Source: JAGLQQ01 sp043806135 (lineage in GTDB: Bacteria > Omnitrophota > Gorgyraeia > B26-G9). From it: a stretch of 50,249 nt of DNA. Positions 49,143-50,249 of the stretch are shown piece after piece; the first letter of the stretch is position 1; each line of letters begins with the position of its first letter. The position numbers were made by a program, and so were the translations under genes. The stretch is taken from contig JAZDHG010000083.1 of NCBI GenBank assembly GCA_043806135.1, positions 1 to 50,249 on the forward strand, written 5' to 3'. The notes under the pieces are model-generated. The model ran no database searches, was not told the DNA's origin, and saw only the letters and a program-made list of their open reading frames with translations.

Positions 49143-49574
49143 ATGAAGAAAATATTTCTTGCAATATTGCTATCATTTTGCTGTTTATCATCTGCATATG
49201 CTCAAGATTACTATGCTATGCTTTCATATAAGTCAAACAACGATAATTTTATTATACAATTAGTAAAATGCCCTAACCAAAAACTCTGCAAAGAGATTCT
49301 TGAAAAATATGGTTCTGATTTAGATGATAAATGGAAATTCTATCAAGGCGAATGTTTATCTGGAGAAGAAAATGATAAATTATTCTCCTCTGTGTTCAAT
49401 AAAAAACCTATACCCGAACCTTATATCTATTACGAGGACCTAAATGGTTTACCTAATGTGATAAAGTTCATGGACATTGCACCACCGCTAGATAATGTTA
49501 TGATAAATATATGGGAGAAAAAGTTAAAACTAGCAGGTGTAAGAAATATTATTGTTGTTAAACCAAATAAATAA
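49143..49574 (+). CDS. small secreted protein in cassette 2
   Basis: A 143-residue protein with a classical signal peptide (IFLAILLSFCCLSSAYAQ), so the mature form of about 122 residues is periplasmic or secreted. It has a Cys pair in KCPNQKLCKEILEKYG and another Cys in YQGECLSGEE, perhaps disulfide-bonded outside the cytoplasm. No family is recognised. Exported small proteins of unknown function are a common class of integron cassette product. Its start codon directly follows the preceding stop and its stop lies 2 bp before the attC R'' box. Confidence 0.7.
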   Translation: MKKIFLAILLSFCCLSSAYAQDYYAMLSYKSNNDNFIIQLVKCPNQKLCKEILEKYGSDLDDKWKFYQGECLSGEENDKLFSSVFNKKPIPEPYIYYEDLNGLPNVIKFMDIAPPLDNVMINIWEKKLKLAGVRNIIVVKPNK

Positions 49575-49576
49575 AA

Positions 49577-49657
49577 CCTATAACAACGCACTACACCTGA
49601 CCTTTTCCCGCGCCCTCTCGGGCTTGGTCAAAGGCAGGTGAGTTTGAGTGTTATAAG
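49577..49657 (+). other. attC-like recombination site 2
   Basis: R'' CCTATAAC (49577-49584), arm CACCTGACC, a GC-rich apical hairpin (CCCGCGCCCTCTCGGG), arm GGTCAAAGGCAGGTG and R' GTTATAAG (49650-49657). Length 81 bp. The pairing arms are separated by unpaired bases on one side (AA in AAAGG), like the extrahelical bases of attC. This is the most canonical of the three sites. Confidence 0.75.
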
Positions 49658-49671
49658 AAGGAATAAAAATA

Positions 49672-50097
49672 ATGAACCTTGAAAACGTTAGCACAATATT
49701 AGGTTTACTTGGGTTGGGCGGAATATTAGGCACTTATTTTAGAATTTTATGGGAAAGAAGAAATTCTGCATTACTTCAAAAGCAGGACTATAAAGAAGTA
49801 CGTTATAAATGCATAATAATCCTTGCTATGGCACTTCTAGATTTTGAAAAGAATAAATTTTTACTACATCAAAATAATCGGGAATATATCAAAACTCCTA
49901 AAGACTTAATTGGAGAGCTTAAGATTGAGTGGAATAACATGATTCTCTTTGCTTCTGATGAAGTTCTTACAGCGATGCACGAATTTATAAACGATCACTC
50001 ACAAAATACTTTTCGTAAATTTGCATTGGCTATGAGAAAAGACCTTTGGGGTGGGAAAATTTCATTAAAAAATTTAGAAAAACTCAAAAACTTATAA
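49672..50097 (+). CDS. cassette-borne hypothetical membrane-anchored protein
   Basis: A 141-residue protein with one weak N-terminal hydrophobic segment (TILGLLGLGGILGTYFRILW) followed by a helical, basic cytoplasmic or periplasmic domain (YKEVRYKCIIILAMALLDFE, SDEVLTAMHEFINDHSQ). GAAGGAATAAAAATA before the ATG gives an acceptable ribosome binding site. The TAA stop lies in the degenerate attC R'' box, as in cassette 1. The layout TM-helix plus small helical domain recalls many unknown proteins of defence islands and cassette arrays, but I recognise no specific family. Confidence 0.7.
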   Translation: MNLENVSTILGLLGLGGILGTYFRILWERRNSALLQKQDYKEVRYKCIIILAMALLDFEKNKFLLHQNNREYIKTPKDLIGELKIEWNNMILFASDEVLTAMHEFINDHSQNTFRKFALAMRKDLWGGKISLKNLEKLKNL

Positions 50098-50137
50098 AAG
50101 CACTACAGGCAATCAAAAAAGCAGCGATTAGCATCGC
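50091..50137 (+). other. truncated attC-like site 3
   Basis: CTTATAAA followed by GCACTACAGGCAATC, whose CTACAGGCAATC matches site 1 exactly (48905-48916). A small GCGAT/ATCGC stem follows, then the left-over right arm and R' box are absent. Confidence 0.5.
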
Positions 50138-50170
50138 AAGTAAAAAGGTAAAAGTTAAAAGTAAAAAGTA
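50138..50170. repeat. low-complexity GTAAAAAG tract
   Basis: Units of AAGTAAAAAGG / AAAGTTAAAAG, like 121-142. It abuts the truncated attC-like site. The last 79 bases of the window hold nothing recognisable. Confidence 0.5.
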
Positions 50171-50249
50171 GCGAAAAGTCATAAGCTAATTCTTGTCTTT
50201 CCTTAAACATTACCGTCTTTTTAGTTCCCCTTTTGAAACCAAGCAATAG

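Larger units (their letters stand above)
48954..49650 (+). mobile_element. integron-type gene cassette 2 (two genes)
   Basis: It runs from TTATAGG (48954) to G49650. GTTATAGG at its left junction is the exact inverse complement of CCTATAAC (49577-49584) near its right end. It contains a 50-aa gene and a secreted-protein gene that abut each other. Confidence 0.7.
49651..50137 (+). mobile_element. integron-type gene cassette 3, right end degraded
   Basis: It begins TTATAAGAAGG after G49650. The matching R'' box would be CTTATAAC; the sequence at 50091-50098 is CTTATAAA, one base off. The site's left arm follows, but the right half is missing and the AT-rich GTAAAAAG repeat begins instead. Confidence 0.6.

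Overview
The window looks like chromosome of an AT-rich, uncultivated Gram-negative bacterium. An LptD-type protein, a TolC-type outer-membrane protein and tandem RND pumps point to an outer membrane. The gene set and the many small palindromic intergenic repeats are most like Candidatus Omnitrophota or a relative; this placement is an inference and no rRNA gene is present to test it. Almost every gene reads rightward.

Layout. 1-1032: palindromic repeats and a tRNA-Thr followed by a small element that duplicates the tRNA 3' end. 1033-3429: MFS transporter and accD. 3707-8085: overlapping ROK kinase, sugar-nucleotide SDR and LptD-like genes. 8086-12930: small-ORF/terminator unit, HAD hydrolase, frameshifted PilZ gene, shikimate-kinase-like protein, zinc-ribbon membrane protein, metF, pilin and secreted nuclease. 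12931-13481: an orphan promoter/terminator pair. 13482-18053: NIF3-like gene, dnaG and rpoD. 18146-18920: tRNA(CAU), tRNA-Val and a second copy of the tRNA-tail element. 18920-20439: zinc-ribbon coiled-coil protein, RNase HI and RNase P RNA (rnhA and rnpB overlap). 20456-31834: SGNH hydrolase, then TolC, HlyD and two RND genes. 32139-38362: AddA/AddB-like recombination nuclease. 38633-41772: small membrane and secreted proteins. 41862-47880: a one-carbon operon (cyclodeaminase/cyclohydrolase, FolD, FAD oxidoreductase, MetH activation protein, MetH, DUF1805) that together with metF covers the tetrahydrofolate methyl branch.

48324 to the end is the most notable part: three short AT-rich genes or gene pairs, each followed by a site with the architecture of an integron attC. 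The terminal 7-8 bases at the start of each cassette are complementary to the R'' box at the end of the same cassette, as integron cassette logic requires. The third site is mutated and truncated. No integrase lies in the window, so this is an integrase-less cassette cluster or the inner part of a larger array.

A second notable theme is a ~155-bp element found 3' of two different tRNA genes. Each copy ends with a 21-bp copy of its own host tRNA's 3' end and carries an inverted copy of that tRNA's T-arm, while the body is shared. Other families of short terminal-inverted-repeat elements sit between genes, and one appears to supply the -35 box of the one-carbon operon.
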